From assembly GCA_937957915.1 (NCBI GenBank), contig CALGNZ010000016.1, forward strand, positions 38,152 through 102,151: a DNA stretch of 64,000 bases, written 5' to 3'. Both the position numbers and the translations under genes were made by a program. Numbering within the stretch: position 1 is the stretch's first letter; each line of letters begins with the position of its first letter. Under the pieces are notes generated by a model that saw only the letters and a list, made by a program, of their open reading frames with translations, did not search any database and was not told where the DNA came from. Shown here piece by piece: positions 43,364 to 51,817 of this stretch. This stretch comes from an uncultured Granulosicoccaceae bacterium. GTDB taxonomy: Bacteria; Pseudomonadota; Gammaproteobacteria; Granulosicoccales; Granulosicoccaceae.

Positions 43364-44349
43364 AACCAGCCTCGCCTGAAAAACAGCGCTGCGAATGGTA
43401 GCACCAGCAAAGCCAGAAATGGCCCGCGGTCACGCCATACTTCTGTCTGTCGTTGCTGTTCATTCTCGCGAACATCCAGCGCTGATTGATGCGATGCAAA
43501 CAAACGATCAAGGTCGCGGTCAGAGGTCAGTGCGCCTGAATAGATACCAGCGCCCGCCGCCGCGAGTTCCTGCAACCCGGCCGGATCGAGTTTGGCCACC
43601 ACGATATTGCCTTTATCGTCCTTCACAAATCCGCCTTCCTGCTCCTGAATTGGCGCACCTTCGCGGGTACCAAACCCCAGCACCGACACGGTGTAACCGG
43701 CAGATACAATGCGCCTTGCCTGTGACACCGCTTTTGCCGTTGCCGGGCTGTCTGTCAGCAACCAGATAGTGCCTTGCTTGCTACCGGCGCCTTGCAACAG
43801 CTCCAGCGCACGTGCAAGCGCGAGGTCTACACGGCTGCCCTGCGCCGGCACAATTGAGGTCTCCAGCGAACCCACCATCGAGCTGATGGTCTGCGCATCA
43901 TCAGTGAGCGGCGACACTACATACGGCACCGCAGCAAAGACCACCAGTGCCGTCTGTGTATCCGCTGATCGTTGTAGAATATCGGTCAGTTTTTGTCGGG
44001 CTCGCTCCATCCGCGTAGGTTTGAGGTCAGTGGCGTCCATCGATTTTGACACATCGACAACCAGCACCCGTTCATCCGCACCGCGGTACACCGGGGTCAT
44101 TTCACGCTCCCACGAAGGTCCGGCAAGTGCCAGCACAACCATCAGCCACCCGAACCCGATAACAAAGACCGGCCAGCGCGCACCGCGCGAACCTTGCCGA
44201 TCCAGCAAATGCTCGAGCAGTGCCGGGTCAACAACCCCCCTCCAGCGATTGCCGTGTCCGGCGTTGTGCAGCAGCCGCCATAACAGCCACAACAAAGGCA
44301 AACAGGCCAGCAGCCAGACAGGTCTGATAAAGTGAAATTGATCGATCAC
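43360..44349 (-). CDS. batB: VWA-domain protein BatB
   Basis: 329 aa from the GTG at 44349, which overlaps the batA stop as GTGA and has AGGG 7 nt upstream; an earlier GTG at 44367 is less well placed. Two N-terminal membrane segments (RPVWLLACLPLLWLLWRL, WPVFVIGFGWLMVVLAL), a von Willebrand A domain with MIDAS motif DVSKS (about residue 85) and a C-terminal membrane segment are seen. The VWA domain faces the periplasm and binds a divalent metal. It forms the Bat set with batA, batC-like and batD. Confidence 0.85.
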   Translation of the reverse strand: MIDQFHFIRPVWLLACLPLLWLLWRLLHNAGHGNRWRGVVDPALLEHLLDRQGSRGARWPVFVIGFGWLMVVLALAGPSWEREMTPVYRGADERVLVVDVSKSMDATDLKPTRMERARQKLTDILQRSADTQTALVVFAAVPYVVSPLTDDAQTISSMVGSLETSIVPAQGSRVDLALARALELLQGAGSKQGTIWLLTDSPATAKAVSQARRIVSAGYTVSVLGFGTREGAPIQEQEGGFVKDDKGNIVVAKLDPAGLQELAAAGAGIYSGALTSDRDLDRLFASHQSALDVRENEQQRQTEVWRDRGPFLALLVLPFAALFFRRGWL

Positions 44350-45323
44350 GACTGCGCCCTGCGCCACGCTATCAGGGCACTGAGTAGCAGCGCCACCGAC
44401 AGCGGCCAGATGTATAACTCTGTCAGCGGCCGCTGCTGGGTGCCATCGATTTCACTGGGCTCCAGGCGATTGATCTCGTCGTAAATATCAAGCATCTCGC
44501 GCGTATTTCGGGCGCGAAAATAACGACCGCCTGTCAGGTCTGCTATCTGCGTGAGCGTCTCCTCATCGAGCGATCGCGACGGATTCACCACTCGAGGGCC
44601 GAATACGCCCCTGACAGTGACCTGCTCGGCACCAACCCCGATAGTATGGATACGCACATCGTTGTCGGCTGCGATGCGCGCCGCATCGATCGGCGCCACA
44701 GCGCCAGCCGTGTTCGCGCCATCCGTTAGCAGAATAAACACCCGCGATTCGGCCGGTCGCTGACGCAGCCGCTTCACCGCCAAACCGATAGCATCACCAA
44801 TTGCCGTGGAGCGACCAATCAGACCAACAATTGACTCGCGCAAAAAGTGCTGCACCGTCTCTAAGTCGTAGGTAAGCGGTGTTTGCACCTGCGCGTTGTC
44901 ACCGAACAGGATCAACCCGACCCGATCACCCTGCCGCTTGGCGATAAACTCGGCTGCCACTGTCTTTGCCGCATCAAGGCGTTCGACACTCTTGTTGTTG
45001 AGCTGGAAGTCACGCTCGCGCATGCTTTGCGAGATATCGAGCCCGAGCATCAAATCTCTGCCCGTGAGCGGCGTGTCGATTACCTCACCAAGCCATTGTG
45101 GTCGCATTACCGCCAGCACCAACGCACACCACATCAACGCGGCGAATAACCAGTTCGATGCACGCAGTGAACCAGAGTTCGCCGCCGGCAAACCCTGCAT
45201 TTGCTCAAAAAAAGGTATTTGCAGCGCTGCTTCCTGCCGAGCGGGTGCGGCAGGTAATAACCAGCGCACCAGTAACGGCAACGGCAATAGCGCTAATAGC
45301 CACCACCATGCAAAGCTAAACAT
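44346..45323 (-). CDS. batA: VWA-domain protein BatA
   Basis: 325 aa from the ATG at 45323 (MFSFAWWWLLALLPLPLLV), with GAGG 6 nt upstream; the frame extends 26 codons into the DUF4381 gene. Two N-terminal membrane helices lead into a VWA domain with the MIDAS DISQS (about residue 90) and TDGANT (about 205). A C-terminal membrane segment (LYIWPLSVALLLSALIAW) ends it. The gene overlaps the DUF4381 gene by 8 bp and batB by 4 bp. Confidence 0.87.
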   Translation of the reverse strand: MFSFAWWWLLALLPLPLLVRWLLPAAPARQEAALQIPFFEQMQGLPAANSGSLRASNWLFAALMWCALVLAVMRPQWLGEVIDTPLTGRDLMLGLDISQSMRERDFQLNNKSVERLDAAKTVAAEFIAKRQGDRVGLILFGDNAQVQTPLTYDLETVQHFLRESIVGLIGRSTAIGDAIGLAVKRLRQRPAESRVFILLTDGANTAGAVAPIDAARIAADNDVRIHTIGVGAEQVTVRGVFGPRVVNPSRSLDEETLTQIADLTGGRYFRARNTREMLDIYDEINRLEPSEIDGTQQRPLTELYIWPLSVALLLSALIAWRRAQS

Positions 45324-45870
45324 ACTGGCCTCGCTCGGGTCCGGGCTCGGGTCCAGGTTCGGGCCGGGGATCCTGCCCGGTACCAGCGGTAAGGCTGACA
45401 CGCTCTATCGTTTGTCTGGTCAGCCTGAAAAGACTGTTTAACTGGTCTGTGGATGCCGCCTGATCTGACGTCATATCGCGGTAGGGCCAGACCGTTAACA
45501 GTCCGCCGACGCCGTCCGTATACTCGTTGGTCTGACCGATCCGATCGAGCACAGTCAGCCACTGCTGGTCAGTTGCTGATGCCACTTGCTGCCGGGGCTC
45601 GGCCTTGATAGCAACGCGCCGCATTAATACCGAAAGCTCTCGCACTACCTCGGCATTGCCATGGCTGGCCGCCACCAGTCGTTGGTGCTCGTGCAACGCA
45701 GCCCGCCGCCAGGCGTTAGCGCGCCATCGGTTTATCCAGAACAACGCGCCGAGAAGCAGACCAATTAGCAGGCAAGCGAGCAGCCACCAACCGATGGCCG
45801 GTGGCCACCAGCCAGGATTTTCAGGCAAATGAACGTCGCGAAGTTGCGCCAGCAGTTCCTGTTCGGTCAT
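45316..45870 (-). CDS. DUF4381 family membrane protein
   Basis: 184 aa from the ATG at 45870 (MTEQELLAQLRDVHLPE); a GTG seven codons upstream is possible. It fits DUF4381, a small one-helix protein encoded between MoxR/DUF58 and VWA genes: HLPENPGWWPPAIGWWLL leads into a membrane segment (ACLLIGLLLGALFWI). A helical cytoplasmic domain follows. The C-terminus has a short Pro-Glu-Gly repeat (EPGPEPGPE) from a GC-rich tandem repeat overlapping the start region of batA. The function is unknown beyond membership of the MoxR-Bat set. Confidence 0.8.
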   Translation of the reverse strand: MTEQELLAQLRDVHLPENPGWWPPAIGWWLLACLLIGLLLGALFWINRWRANAWRRAALHEHQRLVAASHGNAEVVRELSVLMRRVAIKAEPRQQVASATDQQWLTVLDRIGQTNEYTDGVGGLLTVWPYRDMTSDQAASTDQLNSLFRLTRQTIERVSLTAGTGQDPRPEPGPEPGPERGQYV

Positions 45871-45985
45871 CCAGGTGCCCGCCTGTTGCACTGCATCATT
45901 AACAGCTGCGTCGTGGGTGTCTGCTCAGTGGTTGTGCAATTCCACATGAGGGTCGCTATTGACGCATCTGTCAACCGATGCAGTA

Positions 45986-46004
45986 GGCGCGCAGTCTGTG
46001 CGCC
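45986..46004 (-). promoter_or_regulatory. Hairpin between the DUF58 and DUF4381 genes
   Basis: GGCGCGCA-GTC-TGTGCGCC is an 8-bp stem (one G-T pair) with a 3-nt loop, directly after the DUF58 stop. GCATC/GATGC (45964-45981) adds a second small stem. There is no T-run, so an mRNA-stability or processing element inside the operon is more likely than a terminator. Confidence 0.4.
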
Positions 46005-46006
46005 CA

Positions 46007-47074
46007 TCATAAACTCCCCGGAAGCTGGCGCAAGAGTGCCGCGGCAACGTCGGTCAGCGAATCATCCACTCGACATTCGCTGTAGCTATTGCCATGACCA
46101 CGGAATATTTTTCGCGTTTGCTGGCGACGAAGGCCGAAGTGATCGCTGTAGGCTTTGCGCGTTTGATCGGCGCCGGTGTTTAGCGAGGTTCGCGTTTGCC
46201 CGTCGCTGATTGCGTAAGTTGCCGGCGGCGGCAGCTCCGCCTCAAGCGGATCATAGACCCGACACGCAGCCAGGTGGTTGTGGCGCAGCAAATGGTTCAA
46301 GTGGCCCGATTCTCTTTCATCAAGGTCCGGGAAATCCGAGATCAGGCAGATCGAGCTACCGGTGTGAGCACTGCGCTTTAATCGTTTAAAAATATCGTTC
46401 AACGACAATTGCCTGGGCTGCCCGGCGGCGGACAACACGCTGTCTCTGGCCTGTGCATGCGTGGTTGCGATCGCATTCAGCAATCGAGTAACGCCTTTTG
46501 ATCCCTCACCTGGCTGGCTCTCGCGAATCCCGTCATCGCTAAAGACCATGCCACCAACGCGATCACGGTTGCCTGCTGCCGCCCATGCAACCATTGCACA
46601 AAGCCGCGACGCGATGACAGACTTAAATGCCGTGCGGGTGCCAAAAAACATCGAATGGCGTAAATCGAGCACGATCAGGAACGGCCGCTCGCGCTCCTCG
46701 TTAAACACTTTGGTATGTGGCTTCCCGGATCTGGCTGTTACTTTCCAGTCAATGGTGCGCACATCATCGCCGTGGTTGTACTCTCGCACTTCGGCAAAGT
46801 CGAGTCCACGGCCCAGCGCGCGCGACATATTACCCCCCGTGACACTGGCACGAACCTGCCGACCGGCCGGTCGTTTGATCAGCGGCAACGACTGTCTCAG
46901 CTTCACCAGCGACTGCAAAGAAACCTGTGTCGGGTCGACTGTATCAGCAGCATCAGTACTACCACTCGCAGTGTTACTGCCGCTGTGTACACCACGGCTC
47001 ACAGCGCCACGCGCAGTGCTGTGTTCGATGCCGTTCGGCTCAGCTTTTCGCCCAAAAAAACTCATCATCACCAT
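46007..47074 (-). CDS. DUF58 domain protein
   Basis: 355 aa starting ATG-GTG-ATG-ATG. It has the DUF58 signature: GGNMSRALGRGLDFAEVREY, then HGDDVRTIDWKVTARSGKPHTKVF and ERERPFLIVLDLRHSM (about residues 85-155), and a degenerate VWA-like fold follows. There is no membrane helix. DUF58 proteins are the usual partners of MoxR AAA ATPases and Bat VWA proteins. It is separated from moxR by a 150-bp inverted-repeat element, the largest gap but one in this run. Confidence 0.87.
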   Translation of the reverse strand: MVMMSFFGRKAEPNGIEHSTARGAVSRGVHSGSNTASGSTDAADTVDPTQVSLQSLVKLRQSLPLIKRPAGRQVRASVTGGNMSRALGRGLDFAEVREYNHGDDVRTIDWKVTARSGKPHTKVFNEERERPFLIVLDLRHSMFFGTRTAFKSVIASRLCAMVAWAAAGNRDRVGGMVFSDDGIRESQPGEGSKGVTRLLNAIATTHAQARDSVLSAAGQPRQLSLNDIFKRLKRSAHTGSSICLISDFPDLDERESGHLNHLLRHNHLAACRVYDPLEAELPPPATYAISDGQTRTSLNTGADQTRKAYSDHFGLRRQQTRKIFRGHGNSYSECRVDDSLTDVAAALLRQLPGSL

Positions 47075-47115
47075 TGACCCGTATGATTCACCATCTCCAC
47101 AGCATCCACAGCAGA

Positions 47116-47266
47116 CTGTCCGAGAATGAGGGTCATAGCGAGGAAGTGAGATTTTGAGCCTGACAGGTCGGTCGATTGAGGCGAATAGTTGCTCATCGTT
47201 AATGAAATGGATCGTAATAGCTGGCCAAAAGATCGCTTCCGCAATAGATCATTCATTCTCGGACAG
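47116..47266. repeat. MITE-like element with terminal inverted repeats between moxR and the DUF58 gene
   Basis: CTGTCCGAGAATGA (47116-47129) and its perfect reverse complement (47253-47266) bound a 151-bp element. The arms continue imperfectly for about 41 bases (TA, G-GGAAG-GA, TTTTG positions match). It fills nearly the whole gap between moxR and the DUF58 gene. No target-site duplication is evident. A 62-codon minus-strand frame (47068-47256) with AGGAG upstream spans it but has no protein signature. Confidence 0.6.
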
Positions 47267-47270
47267 GCTC

Positions 47271-48233
47271 CTAAGGGACTCCGGTGTCGGACAGCAACTG
47301 ATCAATGACTGAATCGACAGTGACGCCTTCGGCTTCCGCCTCGTACGACAGAATGATGCGATGGCGCAGGGTGTCGTGCACCACCTCCTGTACATCAGAG
47401 GGCGACACGAAATCCTGCCCTTGAAGCCAGGCGTGCGTCCTGGCGCAGGCATCGAGTGCGATGGTGCCACGTGGTGATGCGCCGTGCGCAATCCAGCGCA
47501 CCGGCCCCATCCGCCTATCGCTCTCACGGGTCGCTACAATCAGCCTGACCAGATATTCCTCAACCGGCTCAGACAAGTAGATATTCGCGATTTCCGCTCG
47601 CGCGGCAAAAATGTCAGACGCTTCCAGTTGCATCAGTGCAGGCGCAGACTCAGCCACCGGGTTCGCCTCTGATCGCACCAGTCGCAGGATGTCTATTTCA
47701 CGACGCGCATCCGGGTAGCCTATCGTCACGTGCATCAAAAAACGATCGAGCTGCGCTTCCGGCAGGCTGTAGGTGCCTTCTTGTTCTATCGGGTTCTGCG
47801 TGGCCATCACCATGAACAACGGCGACAACGGATAGGTCTGTTGACCAACGGAGACCTGGCGCTCTGCCATCGCTTCAAGCAAGGCAGACTGCACCTTGGC
47901 CGGTGCGCGGTTGATCTCATCCGCGAGGATGATCTGGTTAAACAGTGGCCCCGCCTGAAATTTAAACTCACCGGTGGCCGGCAGATAGATTTCCGTGCCG
48001 GTAATATCCGCCGGTAAAAGATCAGGTGTAAACTGAATTCGCTGGAACGCTCCCTGTACACGACTCGCCAACTCTTTGATGGCCCGCGTCTTGGCAAGGC
48101 CCGGGGCGCCCTCTACGAGTAAATGACCATCAGCCAGCAACGCTATGATTAGCCGATCCACCAGCTTGCGCTGGCCAATTATGGTGTTTGCCAACTCTTC
48201 TCTAACGACTGATATCTTTTCGTATACGCTCAT
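47271..48233 (-). CDS. MoxR-family AAA+ ATPase
   Basis: 320 aa from the ATG at 48233 (MSVYEKISVVREEL); a GTG two codons earlier is possible. Walker A is in EGAPGLAKTRAIKEL (about residue 40), Walker B and the sensor region in ILADEINRAPAKVQSALLEAMAERQV, and ATQNPIEQEGTYSLPEAQLDRF is diagnostic of MoxR. It is a cytoplasmic chaperone-like ATPase that activates VWA-domain proteins. It is the first gene of the minus-strand run moxR-bat-ccm, so the main promoter should lie in 48234-48576. Confidence 0.92.
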   Translation of the reverse strand: MSVYEKISVVREELANTIIGQRKLVDRLIIALLADGHLLVEGAPGLAKTRAIKELASRVQGAFQRIQFTPDLLPADITGTEIYLPATGEFKFQAGPLFNQIILADEINRAPAKVQSALLEAMAERQVSVGQQTYPLSPLFMVMATQNPIEQEGTYSLPEAQLDRFLMHVTIGYPDARREIDILRLVRSEANPVAESAPALMQLEASDIFAARAEIANIYLSEPVEEYLVRLIVATRESDRRMGPVRWIAHGASPRGTIALDACARTHAWLQGQDFVSPSDVQEVVHDTLRHRIILSYEAEAEGVTVDSVIDQLLSDTGVP

Positions 48234-48576
48234 AACCACAACAGATTATTTTTGATTTTGTTCTTTCCAACCCGTTCTAAAGGCGAGTTGATCGCTTGTG
48301 ACTGCTCGCTTACCACTGAAGGTACCGATCCGACGACTATCGTCGAGTATTTCAATGCGGCGGCAGTTTGCTATGCACAATACTCTCTGCAGTTTTTGCT
48401 GACTGCCTCTTGCACCACGGCGTCTGCTTCCAGTAATGGTTGCGATCAGCAATTTCACAAGAGCCTGTTTCACTCATTAGCATTCGCCGCCACCGCGCTG
48501 TCTCGATTTACGCGCCAACGCAAAATCTGTCCCACCCACAAACGCCTGGAATAACTCGCTACTATGGTCAACTCTC
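48234..48576. promoter_or_regulatory. Divergent promoter region of moxR and the SDR gene
   Basis: 343 bp between the moxR start (minus) and the SDR start (plus). It must carry the promoter for the sixteen-gene moxR-bat-ccm run unless internal promoters exist. A 100-codon plus-strand frame in it has no protein-like features. I cannot point to convincing -35/-10 hexamers on either strand. Confidence 0.4.
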
Positions 48577-49440
48577 ATGACTGACAACGATCACGATTCC
48601 TCAGCGACTGCAAACCAGCGCGCCGTGCTGATAACGGGCTGCTCTAGCGGAATTGGTCTGCATGCAGCACTCGAACTGCGCAAGCACGGATACCGGGTAT
48701 TTGCGACAGCGCGAAAAACCGCTGATGTGGAAAAATTGACAGCACAGGGACTGACCGCGCTGCAGCTTGATCTCGACGACGCGCAGAGTATAGGCAACTC
48801 CCTTGCACAAGTGTTGGATGAGACCGGGGGGAAACTATACGGTTTGTTCAACAACGGAGGCTTTGGTCAATCAGGTGCTGTTGAGGATTTGCCAACAGAA
48901 GCACTGCGAGCCCAGTTTGAGACGCTTTTCTTTGGCTGGCATGAACTCACCCGACAGGTTGTGCCGGTGATGCGCCGCCAGGGCTACGGTCGAATTGTGC
49001 AAAACAGCTCGGTTCTGGGCTTTGCGGCCATGCCCTACCGCGGTGCCTATAATTCTGTAAAGTTCGCGATCGAAGGGTTATCCGATACATTGAGGCTGGA
49101 ACTGCGGGGCAGCGGCGTGTATGTGAGCATTATTCAGCCTGGCCCCATCAGAACACGGTTCAGAGCCAATGGCTTGCAGAAATTCCATGACAACATTAAC
49201 CATCAGGACAGCGCACACCGCGCCTACTATGAGGCGACACTGGCGCGTTTGCAGGCGAGCGGTGATGCCAGTCGATTCACGCTTGGCCCCGAGGCTGTCA
49301 CCGAAAAACTGTTACATGCACTCAACAGCAATAGCCCTAAACTGAGGTATCGCGTGACGACCCCGACCATTGCATTTTCTATCGCCAAACGCCTGTTACC
49401 CGGGTTTTTACTCGACAAGATCCTCGCGACTATCCCGTAA
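48577..49440 (+). CDS. Short-chain dehydrogenase/reductase (SDR)
   Basis: 287 aa. The NAD(P)-binding motif TGCSSGIG (about residue 22), the downstream NNGGFGQSG in place of NNAG, the catalytic Ser in QNSSVLGFAAMPYRGAY and the YNSVK Tyr-Lys pair (about residue 160) define a classical SDR. An Arg in FATARK after the first strands suggests preference for NADP. The substrate cannot be inferred. The flavodoxin gene follows after 36 bp on the same strand, so the two may be co-transcribed. Confidence 0.85.
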   Translation: MTDNDHDSSATANQRAVLITGCSSGIGLHAALELRKHGYRVFATARKTADVEKLTAQGLTALQLDLDDAQSIGNSLAQVLDETGGKLYGLFNNGGFGQSGAVEDLPTEALRAQFETLFFGWHELTRQVVPVMRRQGYGRIVQNSSVLGFAAMPYRGAYNSVKFAIEGLSDTLRLELRGSGVYVSIIQPGPIRTRFRANGLQKFHDNINHQDSAHRAYYEATLARLQASGDASRFTLGPEAVTEKLLHALNSNSPKLRYRVTTPTIAFSIAKRLLPGFLLDKILATIP

Positions 49441-49476
49441 CAGCGACTGAAAAATAACTACAGCAGGTTTTTAACT

Positions 49477-49929
49477 TTGGCAAATATCGTATTAATTACC
49501 GGCTCTGTGTTCGGTACGGCAACCATCACATCCGATGAAATCGAAACCGCCCTGACGGAAGCAGGCCATAAGGTAATCCGGCCGGATCCGCCGAGCCTGG
49601 ACAGCCTGACCGATGAGGCTAGCAGCTGGTTAGTGGTGTGCACATCGTCGACCGGCAATGGAGACTTACCCGACGATCTCGTGCCGCTGTACACTGGTCT
49701 GGTCAATGACTACCCGAAGATTATTCACTTAAGCTACGTGGTGGTTGCATTGGGAGACAGCTCCTACGAAAACTTCTGCGGGGGCGGTCTGACAATGGAT
49801 GCAGCGCTTGCCGATCTGGGAGCCAGACGAGCTTCCGAGCCTCTAAAAATAGATGCGCTGGAGACGACCGAGCCCGAGGAAATAGCGCCCGCCTGGGTAG
49901 TTGATGTGGTCACCAGCAATGACGCGTAG
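49477..49929 (+). CDS. Flavodoxin-fold protein, MioC-like
   Basis: 150 aa with a TTG start (TTG-GCA-AAT). LITGSVFGTATITSDEIETAL matches the phosphate-binding loop of flavodoxins (T/S-x-GTA), and CTSSTGNGDLPDDL and VVALGDSSYENFCGGG are the FMN-ring loops. It resembles MioC rather than the longer flavodoxins. It likely binds FMN and carries electrons in the cytoplasm. The SDR gene ends 36 bp before it and S-formylglutathione hydrolase starts about 90 bp after. Confidence 0.82.
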   Translation: MANIVLITGSVFGTATITSDEIETALTEAGHKVIRPDPPSLDSLTDEASSWLVVCTSSTGNGDLPDDLVPLYTGLVNDYPKIIHLSYVVVALGDSSYENFCGGGLTMDAALADLGARRASEPLKIDALETTEPEEIAPAWVVDVVTSNDA

Positions 49930-50022
49930 TAAATTACGCCGACACCCTGCTTTGCGTTTTATACTGTGGTTGCACCGTGCTTCTGCTGCACGAACAATAA
50001 CCCCTTTCAACGTCAGTCATAA

Positions 50023-50871
50023 GTGAGTATTTCTATGGAACAAACAGAACAGATAAAAGATCACGGCGGCTGGTTGAAACGTTTTGTGCACAAGTCGGAA
50101 TGCTGTCAGTGCGACATGACGTTTTCAGTGTTCCTGCCAGCACAGGCAGAGTCCCAAAAGGTACCAGTGCTGTATTACTTGTCAGGCCTGACCTGCACCG
50201 ACGATAACGTACGGACCAAGGGTGGCGCACAGCGATTCGCCGCAGAACACGGTATTGCGCTGGTTATGCCGGACACCAGCCCGCGCGGTGATGATGTGCC
50301 CGATGCTGCCGATCGCTATGACCTGGGCAAGGGAGCCGGTTTTTACGTAAACGCCACCCGACAGCCCTGGTCAAAACACTACCAGATGTATTCCTATGTG
50401 ACCGACGAATTGCCAAAGCTGGTTGCGAGCGAGTTGCCCATCGACGCATCCCGTGAATCAATTACCGGCCATTCAATGGGTGGACACGGAGCGCTGATAT
50501 GCGCTTTGAAGCAGCCTGGCCGGTATCGGTCGGTCTCCGCGTTTTCGCCGATTGGCAATCCGGTTAACTGCGCGTGGGGACACGGTTGTCTCGGTGCTTA
50601 TCTGGGCGATGAAAAAAACGAATGGAAAAACTGGGACGCCACTGAACTGATCGAGGCCGGCGCGCCCTGCCCGCCAATGCTGGCTGATCAGGGTGGTGAC
50701 GATTCATTCCTGGCTGATCAGCTCAACACCGACAAACTGCAGGCTGCCTGCAAAAAAGCCGGACTCGACGCCAGCATACGCATGCAGGACGGTTACGATC
50801 ACAGCTACCACTTTATTTCCAGCTTTATGGGTGACCACATTGCGTTTCACGCCGGGCACCTGAGAGGGTAA
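50023..50871 (+). CDS. fghA: S-formylglutathione hydrolase
   Basis: 282 aa with a GTG start, or 278 from an ATG at 50035. It hydrolyses S-formylglutathione to formate and glutathione in formaldehyde detoxification. FLPAQAESQKVPVLYYLSG and LTCTDDNVRTKGG are family signatures, the nucleophile is in GHSMGGHGAL (about residue 148) and the catalytic His in GYDHSYHFISSF. The glutathione-dependent formaldehyde dehydrogenase that normally precedes it is not in the window. A 9-bp hairpin follows the gene. Confidence 0.93.
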   Translation: MSISMEQTEQIKDHGGWLKRFVHKSECCQCDMTFSVFLPAQAESQKVPVLYYLSGLTCTDDNVRTKGGAQRFAAEHGIALVMPDTSPRGDDVPDAADRYDLGKGAGFYVNATRQPWSKHYQMYSYVTDELPKLVASELPIDASRESITGHSMGGHGALICALKQPGRYRSVSAFSPIGNPVNCAWGHGCLGAYLGDEKNEWKNWDATELIEAGAPCPPMLADQGGDDSFLADQLNTDKLQAACKKAGLDASIRMQDGYDHSYHFISSFMGDHIAFHAGHLRG

Positions 50872-50898
50872 CCCCTGCAACACTGGGTTGATTGTGCG

Positions 50899-50926
50899 GG
50901 GCCACGGTTATCGATAGCCGTGGCCC
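50899..50926 (+). terminator. Hairpin after S-formylglutathione hydrolase gene
   Basis: GGGCCACGG and CCGTGGCCC form a perfect 9-bp stem with a 10-nt loop, 28 bases after the stop codon. There is no T-run. Nothing else is evident up to the lytic-transglycosylase-like gene at 51147. Confidence 0.5.
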
Positions 50927-51146
50927 TGACATGGCTAAAACAAACACGCAAAACCTCTGCTGCTTATCAGGCAGCCCTTGATGCGCTATCAGACAATTGA
51001 AGCGCGACGACAGTCAGCCTTCACGGGCTGCAAGCTGCAGCCTGTCAGGCACGCCGTAGAGCGTTGTTTCAACGAGTCCACAGTCAGCTATACAAACTGC
51101 AATTGGCCTGACCAGTGCTTGTCTCTACCATGACCTTCCGCAACGT

Positions 51147-51809
51147 ATGGTCGCAGGCGTGGATCCATTTAAGCATTTCAAAAAAGGCGCAAAGCCAGGG
51201 ATTAAATTGACGGTGTTCGGGGTTGTCCTCGCCTCGGTCATGACCGCTTGCGCCAGCTTACCCACCAGTGCCACTGACAACCTGTGCTCCGTGTTCAATG
51301 CTAAACGGGGCTGGCACAGTTCCGCCAAAGACATGCAGGCAAAATGGGATATTCCACTGCATATACCGATGGCGATGATGTACCACGAAAGCAAGTTTCG
51401 AAAAAAAGCCAAGCCACCTCGCCGCTACCTGATGGGTGTTATTCCCTGGAAACGACGCAGTAGCGCATACGGATATGCACAGGCAGTTGATGGTACCTGG
51501 GACAATTATCGACAGGAAACGCGTAACCGCGGCGCCAGACGCACGAACTTTGATGACGCACTCGACTTCATGGGCTGGTACATCGACAAATCCACACGGG
51601 TCAACGGTATCGGCAAGCAGGATGCCTATCGTCAATATCTGGCGTATCACGAAGGCTGGACCGGCTATAAACAGCGCAGTTACGAAAAAAAGCAATGGCT
51701 AAAACAGGTGGCTACGCGCGTTGATCAACTGTCGCATCGCTATCAGGCGCAATATGCGAGCTGCAAAGGCAATTTGAACAAAGGGTTCTTCCGTCGGCTG
51801 ATAGGCTAA
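51147..51809 (+). CDS. Lytic-transglycosylase-like lipoprotein
   Basis: 220 aa. An N-terminal hydrophobic segment ends in a lipobox (VMTAC then ASLP, Cys near residue 33). The central region resembles an SLT-type lysozyme fold: IPMAMMYHESKFRKKA holds the putative catalytic Glu, SAYGYAQAVDGTWDNY matches the GxxQ/AYGxxQ motif, and YLAYHEGWTGY follows. It probably acts on peptidoglycan at the outer-membrane face. The rhomboid gene converges on it with a gap of 8 bp. Confidence 0.8.
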   Translation: MVAGVDPFKHFKKGAKPGIKLTVFGVVLASVMTACASLPTSATDNLCSVFNAKRGWHSSAKDMQAKWDIPLHIPMAMMYHESKFRKKAKPPRRYLMGVIPWKRRSSAYGYAQAVDGTWDNYRQETRNRGARRTNFDDALDFMGWYIDKSTRVNGIGKQDAYRQYLAYHEGWTGYKQRSYEKKQWLKQVATRVDQLSHRYQAQYASCKGNLNKGFFRRLIG

Positions 51810-51817
51810 CGCGTCAC

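Noticed and set aside
47068..47256. 62-codon minus-strand frame between moxR and the DUF58 gene
   Set aside because: It has an upstream AGGAG, but it spans the inverted-repeat element and shows no family signature, so the element explains the sequence better.
48252..48554. 100-codon plus-strand frame upstream of the SDR gene
   Set aside because: It has no recognisable domain and lies in the divergent moxR/SDR promoter region.
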